64,000 bases of DNA. Origin: Paracidobacterium acidisoli (GTDB lineage: Bacteria > Acidobacteriota > Terriglobia > Terriglobales > Acidobacteriaceae). Below the pieces are notes generated by a model. It did no database searches and was not told the origin of the DNA. It saw only the letters and a list, made by a program, of their open reading frames with translations. Below are positions 57,166 through 64,000 of the stretch, piece after piece. Both the position numbers and the translations under genes were made by a program. The DNA is taken from contig NZ_QVQT02000006.1 in NCBI RefSeq assembly GCF_003428625.2, forward strand, positions 310,001 through 374,000, in the 5' to 3' direction. Each line of letters starts with the position of its first letter. Position 1 is the stretch's first letter.

Positions 57166-58356
57166 TCAGTTGGTCGCCACCACCTGGAAGGCCCCGGTGG
57201 GATCGGTGCCGGTCGTCGAGTTCCCAAAGGCGTCGAGCGCACCCGGCGTTGTGGTGTCGATCGCGTAAACCTCAAAGTCGGAGCTGCCTCCCGCGCAGGC
57301 GACGGCAATGTAGGTGTGGGTGTTGTCCTCGGCCAGCGACGACGGCTCGCTCCCGGTCGAGAACGGCGATCCGGCGATCGGCGTCAGCGCGCCGGTCGTG
57401 CTGTTCAGGCTGAAGGCGCTGATGGTCGCGTCCGGCCGGTTAGCGACGTATACATAAGAGCCAGTCGAATCCACCAGCACATCGTTTGGTCCGGACGAAC
57501 CGGTTGAATAGGGCGAGCCGGCAATGGACGTCAGCGCACCATTCGATGCAATCGACAGCACCTTGACCCCCGTAGTGGTCTCCGTTACGAATAGAAAATT
57601 GCCGCCTGGGCTTACTGCCAGACTGGTGTCGGAAAGCGAGGTACCTCCGGCCTGTCCGGATGCCAGTTTCTGGTTGGCGCTGATGGCGCCGGTCGAGGAG
57701 TTGAAGTTGAGCACATTGACTCCTCCCGTACCCATCGCCACGAAGGCCAGATTGTCGGCGGGATTGAAGGCGATGCGTCCGGCCGAGCCGGGCGTCAGCG
57801 CGACCTGCGTGCCGGAGACGAAGGTGAGCGCCCCGCTGCTGCTGTTGACACTAAAGACGGCGGTGTCCGAACTGACATCGGCGATGACCAGCCAGTTTCC
57901 GGACGTGTCCACCCGCATGGCCAGCGGATAGACCTGCGTGGCCACCAGCCCGTTGTTTCCGTTGTTGATGACCGAAAGCGATCCGTCGCTGTTGATGGTG
58001 TAGCCGTAGATGGCGCCGGCAATGGCATCGGCCACGTAGAGATACTTGTTGTTCGGAGTGATGGCGATCGTGGTCGGCGTGACGGCGATGGCATACGGCG
58101 AGCTGTTTGTCCCGGCCAGCTTGCCGCTGGCGATGGAGAAGCCCGCCACTGTGTTCAGGCTGCTGTTGGAGTTGGCAACGTACAGATAGTCGCCGGTGGC
58201 GCCGCCGCTGCCGCTTCCACTACCGCTTCCCGAGGTGAGCGGAGGGAAAAACTGTCCGCAGCCACAGAGCATCAGCAGCCCCGCGAGGGGAAGGCTGAAC
58301 CAGAATCGTACGCTTCTTACTGCCTGTATACTGCGCACAACCATGCGCTTATCCAT
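57166..58356 (-). CDS. Lipoprotein beta-propeller (YVTN/lactonase-like)
   Basis: About 396 residues from ATG 58356 (GGAG ten bases upstream); 58344 and 58377 are alternatives. Signal with lipobox-like LLMLCGC, a Gly/Ser repeat (SGSGSGSGSGG), then repeated blades DYLYVANSNSSLNTVAGFSI, NNKYLYVADAIAGAIYGYTI, SYVYVANRPDATISAFSL. Same pattern as 6-phosphogluconolactonase/YVTN propellers of outer-membrane lipoproteins. Start codons of this gene and the M28 peptidase face each other in opposite directions. Function unknown. Confidence 0.8.
   Translation of the reverse strand: MDKRMVVRSIQAVRSVRFWFSLPLAGLLMLCGCGQFFPPLTSGSGSGSGSGGATGDYLYVANSNSSLNTVAGFSIASGKLAGTNSSPYAIAVTPTTIAITPNNKYLYVADAIAGAIYGYTINSDGSLSVINNGNNGLVATQVYPLAMRVDTSGNWLVIADVSSDTAVFSVNSSSGALTFVSGTQVALTPGSAGRIAFNPADNLAFVAMGTGGVNVLNFNSSTGAISANQKLASGQAGGTSLSDTSLAVSPGGNFLFVTETTTGVKVLSIASNGALTSIAGSPYSTGSSGPNDVLVDSTGSYVYVANRPDATISAFSLNSTTGALTPIAGSPFSTGSEPSSLAEDNTHTYIAVACAGGSSDFEVYAIDTTTPGALDAFGNSTTGTDPTGAFQVVATN
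58327..58332 (+). promoter_or_regulatory. -10 element giving a leaderless M28-peptidase mRNA
   Basis: TATACT at 58327-58332 ends 10 bp before the ATG at 58343. If used, transcription starts at or within a few bases of the start codon. No good -35 or ribosome site is seen. Confidence 0.4.
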
Positions 58357-59407
58357 TCGTTCCGTCACTCCGGCCATAACCCTGCTCGTTTATTTTTGTT
58401 GCCGCGGCATGGCGCAGCAGATTGTCTTTTGCAGGCCCTGCGTCCAGGCCGACATGCAGTTTCTTGCCTCTGACACATTGCGCGGCCGGGGCAGCGCCAC
58501 GCGCGATGAGCACCTTGCCGCATTGTATGCGGCTTCGCTCTTTGCCAGCTTCGGCCTCGAGCCGGGCGGCGACAACGGAAGCTTCGTGCAGAAGGCTCCC
58601 GTCGACATCAGCAGGCTCCCGCCGCGGATGCAGCAGCGCCTGCAGGCCTTTGAGGCCGTGCCACGCACGGAAACCTGGAACGTGGTCGGCATTCTTCCTG
58701 GCTCGCTTTCTGATTCGCTTCCTGGCTCACAAAAACAGACTAACGACAGGACGACGGACGAGGCCATTCTGCTCACGGCTCATCTGGACCACCTGGGAGT
58801 AGGGCCGGCCGTCAGCGGCGACTCGATCTATAACGGCGCCGACGACGATGCCTCGGGCACCACGGCGGTGATCGAGCTGGCGCGGGCGCTCAGCCGGGGT
58901 CCGCGGCCGAAGCGGACCATCCTCTTCGTGCTCTTCGGATCGGAAGAGATCGGCGGCATGGGAAACCGGTATTTTCTCGAACACCCGCCGGTGCCGCTCG
59001 ATCATATCGCCGCCAATCTGGAGTTCGAGATGATCGGCAGGCCCGATCCCGCCGTTCCCGCGGGCAGCTTCTGGCTGACCGGCTTCGAGCGCAGCAACCT
59101 CGGGCCGGAGCTGATCCGTCACGGGGCGCACCTGGCCGCCGATCCGCACCCGGCAGAGCACTTCTTTCAGCGCTCGGATAACTACGCGCTGGCGCTGCGC
59201 GGCATTGTGGCGCAGACCATTTCGAGCTTCAACCTGCACAAGGACTACCATCAGCCGAGCGACGAGCTGAGCCGGATCGATTTCCCGTATATGACGACAG
59301 TCATCGAGTCGATGGTGAAGCCGGTTGAGTGGCTGGCCGATACCAGTTGGAAGCCCGCCTGGAACCCCGGCGGCCAGCCAAAGCCGCAGCCGCCCGGTCA
59401 TCACTGA
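58343..59407 (+). CDS. Secreted M28-family zinc peptidase
   Basis: 354 residues from ATG 58343. Signal peptide (ITLLVYFCCRGMAQQ). Metal ligands: TAHLDHLG (His, Asp), NGADDDASGTT (bridging Asp), GSEEIGGMG (Glu pair), EFEMIGRPD (Asp), LHKDYHQPSDE (His). Complete M28 aminopeptidase set. Exported, likely digests peptides. Head-to-head with the propeller lipoprotein. C-terminal Pro-rich tail short. Confidence 0.88.
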   Translation: MRLSIRSVTPAITLLVYFCCRGMAQQIVFCRPCVQADMQFLASDTLRGRGSATRDEHLAALYAASLFASFGLEPGGDNGSFVQKAPVDISRLPPRMQQRLQAFEAVPRTETWNVVGILPGSLSDSLPGSQKQTNDRTTDEAILLTAHLDHLGVGPAVSGDSIYNGADDDASGTTAVIELARALSRGPRPKRTILFVLFGSEEIGGMGNRYFLEHPPVPLDHIAANLEFEMIGRPDPAVPAGSFWLTGFERSNLGPELIRHGAHLAADPHPAEHFFQRSDNYALALRGIVAQTISSFNLHKDYHQPSDELSRIDFPYMTTVIESMVKPVEWLADTSWKPAWNPGGQPKPQPPGHH

Positions 59408-59484
59408 TTCTTCCGAAAAAATATTTCTCGCAGAGACAAAAAGCCCGCGCATGGTGGGCTTTTTCACTGGCCGCATCGCCGGAG

Positions 59485-60036
59485 TTACACCGCGACCACA
59501 TCCTGCTGCGGAACGCGCTCCGCCTCGAGCACCGGACCGAGGGCATGCACGACGGAAGCCACCCGCACCACCGCCAGCACCAGCTCTTCGGCCGCGCCCT
59601 TTTCGCGCACCACCTTCTCGTGCGCGTCGACGCACCGGCCGCAGCCGTTGATGGCCGAGACCGCCAGCGACCACAGCTCGAAGTCCACCGGCTCGACGCC
59701 GTGCGTGCGAATGACGTTCATGCGCAGACGGGCGGGCAGCGTCGCATACTTCTCGTTCGAGGCGAGGTGCAGAAAACGGTAGTAGATATTGTTCATCCCC
59801 ATCACCGCCGCGGCCGACTTCGCCGCCTCAAGCGCCTGCGGCGAGAGATGCTTTGCTCCCTCTTCGAGAGCGGCTTCGGTCAGCCCGGCATTGCGCGTGG
59901 CCATGGCCGAGGCGACCACCGTGCCCCACAGCTGCTGCGGCGTCAGCTCGGTGTTGTTGCGCACCAGCGTGGAGTAGTTCAGCTTCAGGTCCTTCGCGTA
60001 ATTCGGCAGAGCGTCGATCAGGGTATCGATAGACAT
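59485..60036 (-). CDS. ahpD: Alkyl hydroperoxidase AhpD
   Basis: 183 residues. The catalytic proton relay of AhpD is exact: ELWSLAVSAINGCGRCVDAHE has Glu 12 before the first Cys, CxxC, and His four after the second Cys. AhpD reduces AhpC with lipoamide/E2 partners in other bacteria. It follows ahpC on the minus strand with a 156-bp hairpin-rich spacer. Length and CxxCxxxH fit the carboxymuconolactone-decarboxylase fold. Confidence 0.93.
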   Translation of the reverse strand: MSIDTLIDALPNYAKDLKLNYSTLVRNNTELTPQQLWGTVVASAMATRNAGLTEAALEEGAKHLSPQALEAAKSAAAVMGMNNIYYRFLHLASNEKYATLPARLRMNVIRTHGVEPVDFELWSLAVSAINGCGRCVDAHEKVVREKGAAEELVLAVVRVASVVHALGPVLEAERVPQQDVVAV

Positions 60037-60064
60037 AGAGATCCTTTCTTTAAGCCGTCAGCGG

Positions 60065-60141
60065 AAAGCGGTCAGCAGACAGGGATGAAACGACCAGGGA
60101 TAAGACGGCCAGCTTATCCGGTCACAACCGCTGACCGCTTT
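60065..60141. repeat. Nested inverted repeats in the ahpC-ahpD spacer
   Basis: AAAGCGGTCAGC (60065-60076) is a perfect 12-bp inverted match to GCTGACCGCTTT (60130-60141). Inside it GGATAAG (60098-60104) pairs with CTTATCC (60113-60119). Units of 7 bp (GTCAGCG, GAAAGCG, GTCAGCA, GACAGGG from 60056) are in the same phase class as the CAG heptamers. May stabilise or attenuate the message between the two genes. Confidence 0.75.
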
Positions 60142-60192
60142 GCCCCTGACCATCTTTGTGCCTGACCGCTTCTTTGCCGGCTGACCACTCCG

Positions 60193-60729
60193 TTATGCAG
60201 TCAGCGTGGCTTCGCCCTTCTGCCAGTTGCAGGGGCAGAGCTCGTCGGTCTGCAGAGCGTCGAGCACACGCAGAACCTCCTGCGGGTTGCGGCCCACCGA
60301 CAGATCGGTGACGTAGACGAAGCGGATGATGTTCTGCGGATCGACGATGAAGGTCGCGCGCTGCGCCACACCGGCGCTCACATCGAGAATGCCGAGCTGC
60401 TCGCACAGATCGCGGCGGATGTCGGAGAGCATGGGGAAGGGCAGATCCTTCAGATCCTCGTGGTTATTGCGCCACGCAAGATGCACAAACTCGGAATCCG
60501 TGCTGCCGCCGAGCACCTGCGTATCGCGGTCCTGGAACTCGCCGTTCAGCTTGCCGAAGGCCGCAATCTCCGTCGGACAGACGAAGGTGAAGTCCTTGGG
60601 CCAGAAGAAGTACACCTTCCACTTGTCCGGATAGCTTTCATCCGTGATGGTCTCGAAGGCGTTGTTCTTATCGGTGCTTACGGTTGCGGTAATGGAAAAT
60701 GCGGGAAACTTTTCGCCGACGGTCAGCAT
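60193..60729 (-). CDS. ahpC: Peroxiredoxin AhpC
   Basis: 178 residues. Peroxidatic Cys in DFTFVCPTEIAAF and resolving Cys in ELCPCNWQKGE. Two-Cys AhpC/Prx1 type; reduces hydrogen peroxide and organic peroxides. ATG at 60729 with AGGAG upstream. Together with ahpD and the Fur/PerR gene upstream it makes a peroxide-response locus. GATTTT/AAAATC inverted repeat (60751-60766) lies in its leader. Confidence 0.96.
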   Translation of the reverse strand: MLTVGEKFPAFSITATVSTDKNNAFETITDESYPDKWKVYFFWPKDFTFVCPTEIAAFGKLNGEFQDRDTQVLGGSTDSEFVHLAWRNNHEDLKDLPFPMLSDIRRDLCEQLGILDVSAGVAQRATFIVDPQNIIRFVYVTDLSVGRNPQEVLRVLDALQTDELCPCNWQKGEATLTA

Positions 60730-60893
60730 GAATGACTCCTGTAAGGATTGGATTTTCGGAAAAATCGTATGGGTTCGGGGAAAAAGGGGTTGGAAAGAGA
60801 AGGCACGTATTTTTGTGAAAACAACTCGCTGTCAGTCCTGAAACCGGCCAGGAAAAACAATCTGAAAGCAGGCAGGAACCGCAGCAAAAAGGG

Positions 60894-61325
60894 CTACATG
60901 CTTTTCTGGCACTTCGCGCACAGCCCCAGAATGTCGATGGCGTACCGCTCGGCGAGGAAGCCGTCCGGCAGCCGCCGTGGTTTTCCGGCGACTCCCAGTG
61001 TTTCTGCGTCGATGTCGCGAATGGACTTGCAGACGCGGCAGACCAGATGATGATGCGGCTCGGGGTTCGTCTCGACGCGCATGGAGCCGTGATGCAGGCT
61101 CACCTCGCGAAACATGCCGCTCTCAATAAACAGATGAATGTTCTTGTACACCGTCGCCAGCGAGATCGCCGGAATACGCGGCCTGACCCGCTCGTAGATC
61201 TCTTCCGGACTGGGATGGCCGTGCATACTGCGCAGCGCCTGCCACACCACCTGCCGCTGATGCGTCACCGCAATCCCGGCAGCGGAGCAGGCATCGCGAA
61301 ACTCTCTGATCTCGGCCGCGTTCAT
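60894..61325 (-). CDS. Fur-family regulator, PerR-like but with Glu85
   Basis: 143 residues from ATG 61325. Fur fold with winged helix (VTHQRQVVWQALRSM, SLATVYKNIHLFIESG) and zinc Cys pairs Cys96/Cys99 and Cys136/Cys139. With this start the numbering equals B. subtilis PerR: His37, His91, His93 and Asp104 are all present, but residue 85, Asp in PerR, is Glu here. The position next to ahpC-ahpD points to peroxide control; the Glu is Fur-like. Preceded by a promoter whose spacer is a 21-bp palindrome, so it is surely autoregulated. Confidence 0.9.
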   Translation of the reverse strand: MNAAEIREFRDACSAAGIAVTHQRQVVWQALRSMHGHPSPEEIYERVRPRIPAISLATVYKNIHLFIESGMFREVSLHHGSMRVETNPEPHHHLVCRVCKSIRDIDAETLGVAGKPRRLPDGFLAERYAIDILGLCAKCQKSM

Positions 61326-61333
61326 CAATTTCT

Positions 61334-61362
61334 ATTAAACGATAATAATTATCGTTTGTCAA
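61334..61362 (-). promoter_or_regulatory. perR promoter with palindromic Fur/PerR box in the spacer
   Basis: On the minus strand TTGACA (61362-61357), 17 bp, TTTAAT (61339-61334). The 21-bp perfect palindrome AAACGATAAT-A-ATTATCGTTT (61337-61357) covers the whole spacer and both inner box edges. The start of transcription would be at or near ATG 61325, so the mRNA is likely leaderless. Confidence 0.85.
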
Positions 61363-61420
61363 AACTGAAGAAGAGCCTTCGCTTTGCGCGCCGGAGGGCT
61401 TGTTTTTTGCGGGGAAATCT

Positions 61421-61855
61421 TCAGTTCGGCTTGTCCGGTCTGACGCGTCCGAAGCGGTCGCCGATCGGCTGACGGCCGCGGAAGCCTGCTTCGAGCGTAT
61501 GCCAGTGCGTGATGCGCTCCTCGCCCATCTTCCAGCACAGCAGCACGACTTCCCCGTCGAGCCGCGCGGGAAAATCGAGCAGTCCGGTTTCCAGATCCTT
61601 GACCTGCACGCCGATCGCGTCGATCTCCGATACTGCGTCTTTGGCGCGCTGCACCAGACCGTCGAGCGCGGCCTTCCGGCGCCGCACGTCGGCTACATTG
61701 ACGCGCATGCCGCCGGAGAGAAAGATGCGGCGGCTCAGCTCCTGCAGCTCTTCCTGCAGAGACTCGGCCGCCTGTTTAGCCTCGATGGCGCGCTTCAGAA
61801 GCGATTCGAGCACAGGTAAAAGCGCCTGCGCCTCATCGAGGGTGAAGGTCTTCAT
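61421..61855 (-). CDS. DUF2203-family protein
   Basis: 144 residues. MKTFTLDEAQALLPVLESLLKRAIEAK and the C-terminal LDGEVVLLCWKMGEERITHWHTLEAGFRGRQPI in outline match DUF2203, helical cytoplasmic proteins of unknown function, common in Acidobacteria, Chloroflexi and Cyanobacteria. ATG at 61855. Lies 93 bp ahead of the Fur-like start on the same strand. Confidence 0.85.
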   Translation of the reverse strand: MKTFTLDEAQALLPVLESLLKRAIEAKQAAESLQEELQELSRRIFLSGGMRVNVADVRRRKAALDGLVQRAKDAVSEIDAIGVQVKDLETGLLDFPARLDGEVVLLCWKMGEERITHWHTLEAGFRGRQPIGDRFGRVRPDKPN

Positions 61856-61866
61856 GGTCTTATTTT

Positions 61867-61938
61867 ACGCGGCTTTTCCCGCAGGCCTTAACGCGGTCTT
61901 TCCTGAAGACCTTTGCGCGGCTTTTTCCGCAGGCACGC
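61867..61938 (-). repeat. Three tandem repeats of about 24 bp
   Basis: Units near 61867-61890, 61891-61915 and 61916-61938 share CGCGGYTTTTYC-CGCAGGC. They lie between nadA and the DUF2203 gene. Confidence 0.65.
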
Positions 61939-61979
61939 TCTCGTGGCTTTTCAAGGGAGCGCGCCCGCTTTGCCGATCC

Positions 61980-62025
61980 TTATGCAGGAATCCTGAGCAT
62001 ATTTATGCAGGAATCTCGAGCATGC
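61980..62025 (-). repeat. 23-bp tandem duplication of the nadA 3' end
   Basis: 61980-62002 and 62003-62025 match at most positions and code (minus strand) MLEIPA-stop followed by NMLRIPA-stop. The second unit is the true end of nadA; the first is a recent copy after its stop. Confidence 0.7.
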
Positions 62026-63208
62026 GGTCCAGAGCCACGCGCGCCCAGTGCTTCACGTCGTCCCGCACCTGAATGCGGTTCACCACATGACCCTCCACCA
62101 GGTTTTCGAGCGCCCATGCCAGATGCTGCGGGCTGATGCGGTACATCGTCGTGCACAGGCAGCCGGTGTCGTCGAGGGTGATGATCTTTTTGCCCTTCGG
62201 CGCAAACTCCCTCGCCAGCCGGTTGACCAGGTGAATCTCGGTTCCGATGGCGAAGCTCGACCCCTCGGGCGCGTCGGCGACGAGCCGGATCAGCCGTTCC
62301 GTCGAGCCCATCGCGTCGGCCTTCCGGCAGACCTCCCAGCGGCACTCCGGATGCACGATCACCTGCATCTCCGGATACTTCGCGCGCACCTTGTCCACGT
62401 GCTCCGGCAGAAAGCGCTGATGCACCGAGCAGTGGCCCTTCCACAGAATGACCTTTGCCGCCCTCAGACGCTCCGGCGAAACGCCGCCGCCGATCTGCCA
62501 GGGATCGTAGACCACCATCTCCTGCATCGGGATGCCCATCGCCCAGCCGGTGTTGCGGCCGAGGTGCTGGTCGGGCAGAAAGAGGATCTTTTCCGCGCGC
62601 GCAAAGGCCCACTCGAAGGCCGTGCGCGCATTCGACGAGGTGCAGACCAGTCCGCCGCGCTCGCCGCAGAATGCCTTGATGGCCGCCGTGGAGTTCATGT
62701 AGGTCAGCGGCAGCAGCTCGCTTTCCTTGAGGCCGGCTCCGAGCAGCGTCTCCCAGCAGTCTTCCACCTGGCCGATCTCGGCCATATCGGCCATCGAGCA
62801 GCCCGCATTCAGGTCGGGCAGAATCACACGCTGCCCCGGCCTTTCCGCCGTGTCGGGACGCCCCAGCACATCGGCGCTCTCGGCCATGAAGTGCACGCCG
62901 CAAAAGAGAATGTAGTCGGCCTCGCTGGCCGCTGCCGCCTGGGAGAGCTTGTAAGAGTCGCCGGTGAAGTCCGCAAAGCGAATCACTTCATCGCGCTGGT
63001 AGTGATGGCCCAGCAATACGGTGCTCGCGCCCAGCTTTTCGCGGGCGGCCGCAATGCGGTCATCCATCGTGTGGTCGGGGAGGACCAGATAATTCTCCAG
63101 AGAACACGTCTCTGCCTGTGGGACAACTTCCTCAAGTACGTTCAATGTATGCTCCGCCTTCAGCCCAACGGGAAGACCGTTCTCGATGGACGGGGATGTT
63201 GAAAGCAA
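62003..63208 (-). CDS. nadA: Quinolinate synthase NadA
   Basis: 401 residues. Three Cys that hold the [4Fe-4S] cluster lie in LFCGVHFMAESA, HPECRWEVC and DTGCLCTTM. Also LGHHYQRDEV, NSTAAIKAFC and HLGRNTG. NadA makes quinolinate from iminoaspartate and dihydroxyacetone phosphate for NAD. The frame starts at TTG 63208; the first 40 residues vary in the family, so the start is unsure. nadB and nadC are not adjacent. Confidence 0.95.
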   Translation of the reverse strand: MLSTSPSIENGLPVGLKAEHTLNVLEEVVPQAETCSLENYLVLPDHTMDDRIAAAREKLGASTVLLGHHYQRDEVIRFADFTGDSYKLSQAAAASEADYILFCGVHFMAESADVLGRPDTAERPGQRVILPDLNAGCSMADMAEIGQVEDCWETLLGAGLKESELLPLTYMNSTAAIKAFCGERGGLVCTSSNARTAFEWAFARAEKILFLPDQHLGRNTGWAMGIPMQEMVVYDPWQIGGGVSPERLRAAKVILWKGHCSVHQRFLPEHVDKVRAKYPEMQVIVHPECRWEVCRKADAMGSTERLIRLVADAPEGSSFAIGTEIHLVNRLAREFAPKGKKIITLDDTGCLCTTMYRISPQHLAWALENLVEGHVVNRIQVRDDVKHWARVALDRMLEIPA

Positions 63209-63490
63209 TTCCGGCTGCAGTCGGCTCGCTGTGGCTTATGCCACCCAGTCGACGGGGATGTTGCAACCACACCTTTTAGACGCGCCTCGTGAAAATCCGT
63301 TGCAAATTCGGTGAATCTCACCGGGCGGGCCCATCTGTTTCTGTAACTCATATCGTACACAAAACGGCGGCCGCACAACAGAGTTCCCCCGTGGCTGCCG
63401 TGAGGTTCAACTCTATCGATTTCCGGGCTTTGCCGGCGCCGGGAGCCCCTCATTTGTGGCCCCCGATGCTGGCGGGTATCATGGTCTTTC

Positions 63491-64000
63491 ATGCATCTTG
63501 GCGATTCCATATTCATCTTTCTGCTGGCCCTGGTACTCTTCGGCCCCAAACGCATGCCGGAAATCGCAAAGCAGATCGGCAAACTGCTGGCGGAGTTCCG
63601 CCGCGCCAGCAACGAATTCAAAATGCAGATCGATGAGGAGCTGCGGAACCTCGACCGCCAGGAAGAGCAGAAGAAACGCGAAGCCCGCCTGCAGCTGGCC
63701 GAAAACAGCCAGACACAGAGCAGCCAGACCGAGACTGAGACCCCGGCCGGCGAGCTGGCCTCCGGCGCCTCTTCCGAGACTGCAGAAACGGCTGCGGAAA
63801 CCCCGTCATCGGACACGCTGACGATCATGCCTCCCAGTAGCGGAACCACAGTGAGCGCGTCGTCTCCCTACATGGCCGCGGCTGAGACCGAGCCTTTTCC
63901 CGAGCCGTCCACCGCGATGCCGGCCGAGCCTTCCGATGCCCCGGCTGCGGGCCACCTCGAATCCTCCGAAACACCGCAGGCCGATGCTGCTCCCGCACCG
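63491..64000 (+). CDS. TatA/TatB-type twin-arginine translocase protein (truncated by window edge)
   Basis: 170 residues open to the right edge, ATG at 63491. N-terminal membrane helix MHLGDSIFIFLLALVLF, then the Phe-Gly-Pro hinge FGPKRMPEIAKQIGK and an amphipathic helix, the TatA/B pattern. A long Glu/Ala/Ser/Pro tail (over 100 residues) suggests TatB-like length. tatC is not seen; it may lie beyond the window. TatA versus TatB cannot be told for sure. Confidence 0.82.
   Translation, partial: MHLGDSIFIFLLALVLFGPKRMPEIAKQIGKLLAEFRRASNEFKMQIDEELRNLDRQEEQKKREARLQLAENSQTQSSQTETETPAGELASGASSETAETAAETPSSDTLTIMPPSSGTTVSASSPYMAAAETEPFPEPSTAMPAEPSDAPAAGHLESSETPQADAAPAP

Overview
The window reads as a high-GC chromosomal segment of an Acidobacteriota bacterium, most like the family Acidobacteriaceae. 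This is inferred from gene content: a VWFA-related secreted protein of the acidobacterial type, secreted Ycf48-like propellers, a tannase-family esterase, an F1Fo operon lacking subunits a and c, and many lipoproteins and beta-propellers. Genes are dense on both strands, and nearly all are ordinary chromosomal functions. I saw no insertion sequence, prophage, CRISPR array, tRNA or rRNA.

Layout. 1-5.2 kb: truncated YihY-like membrane protein, cold-shock protein, queG with a glycosyltransferase, a UDP-glucuronate decarboxylase-like enzyme, and a piuC-type dioxygenase. 5.4-10.3 kb: a TonB-dependent siderophore receptor, an ArsR repressor with a two-domain SRPBCC protein and a clear operator, and DoxX. 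10.4-23.7 kb: a secretion and pilus block holding a VWFA-related protein, a prepilin, a LolA-like protein, two tandem Ycf48-like propellers, then pilC/gspF, pilB/gspE, pilM, pilN, pilO, pilP and a second pilin-like protein with a Gly/Ser-rich repeat. The last seven run in one direction and five junctions overlap or abut, but no secretin, PilT or prepilin peptidase is present. 23.9-32 kb: ErpA-like protein, a ComEA-like lipoprotein, YceI, then a minus-strand run of a class III aminotransferase, a two-component system, a type III polyketide synthase and a flavin hydroxylase, a likely phenolic-lipid module. 32-46.7 kb: a fluoride riboswitch with crcB, then folD, phoU, phhA, a glycosidase-like protein, serS, tannase, an alkaline-phosphatase-family enzyme, pyrD, a beta-lactamase-fold hydrolase, a 3-hydroxyacyl-CoA dehydrogenase and a PP2C phosphatase. 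46.8-53.4 kb: the ATP synthase operon atpF'-F-H-A-G-D-C. 53.5-64 kb: a candidate small RNA, hflX, hfq, two lipoproteins, an M28 peptidase, ahpD-ahpC-perR, a DUF2203 protein, nadA, and a truncated tatA/B.

Non-coding DNA carries most of the unusual signal. A family of degenerate 7-bp tandem repeats (CAGNNNN units) recurs in at least four intergenic regions, usually as inverted arms that could fold into long hairpins. Three leader or intergenic regions carry exact triplicated repeats of 15-25 bp. There is a fluoride riboswitch, a promoter-plus-terminator unit with no ORF (53.5 kb), a 21-bp palindrome filling the spacer of the perR promoter, an ArsR operator, and paired direct repeats 21 bp apart ahead of the polyketide synthase. 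All calls come from reading sequence only; no database search or folding program was run.
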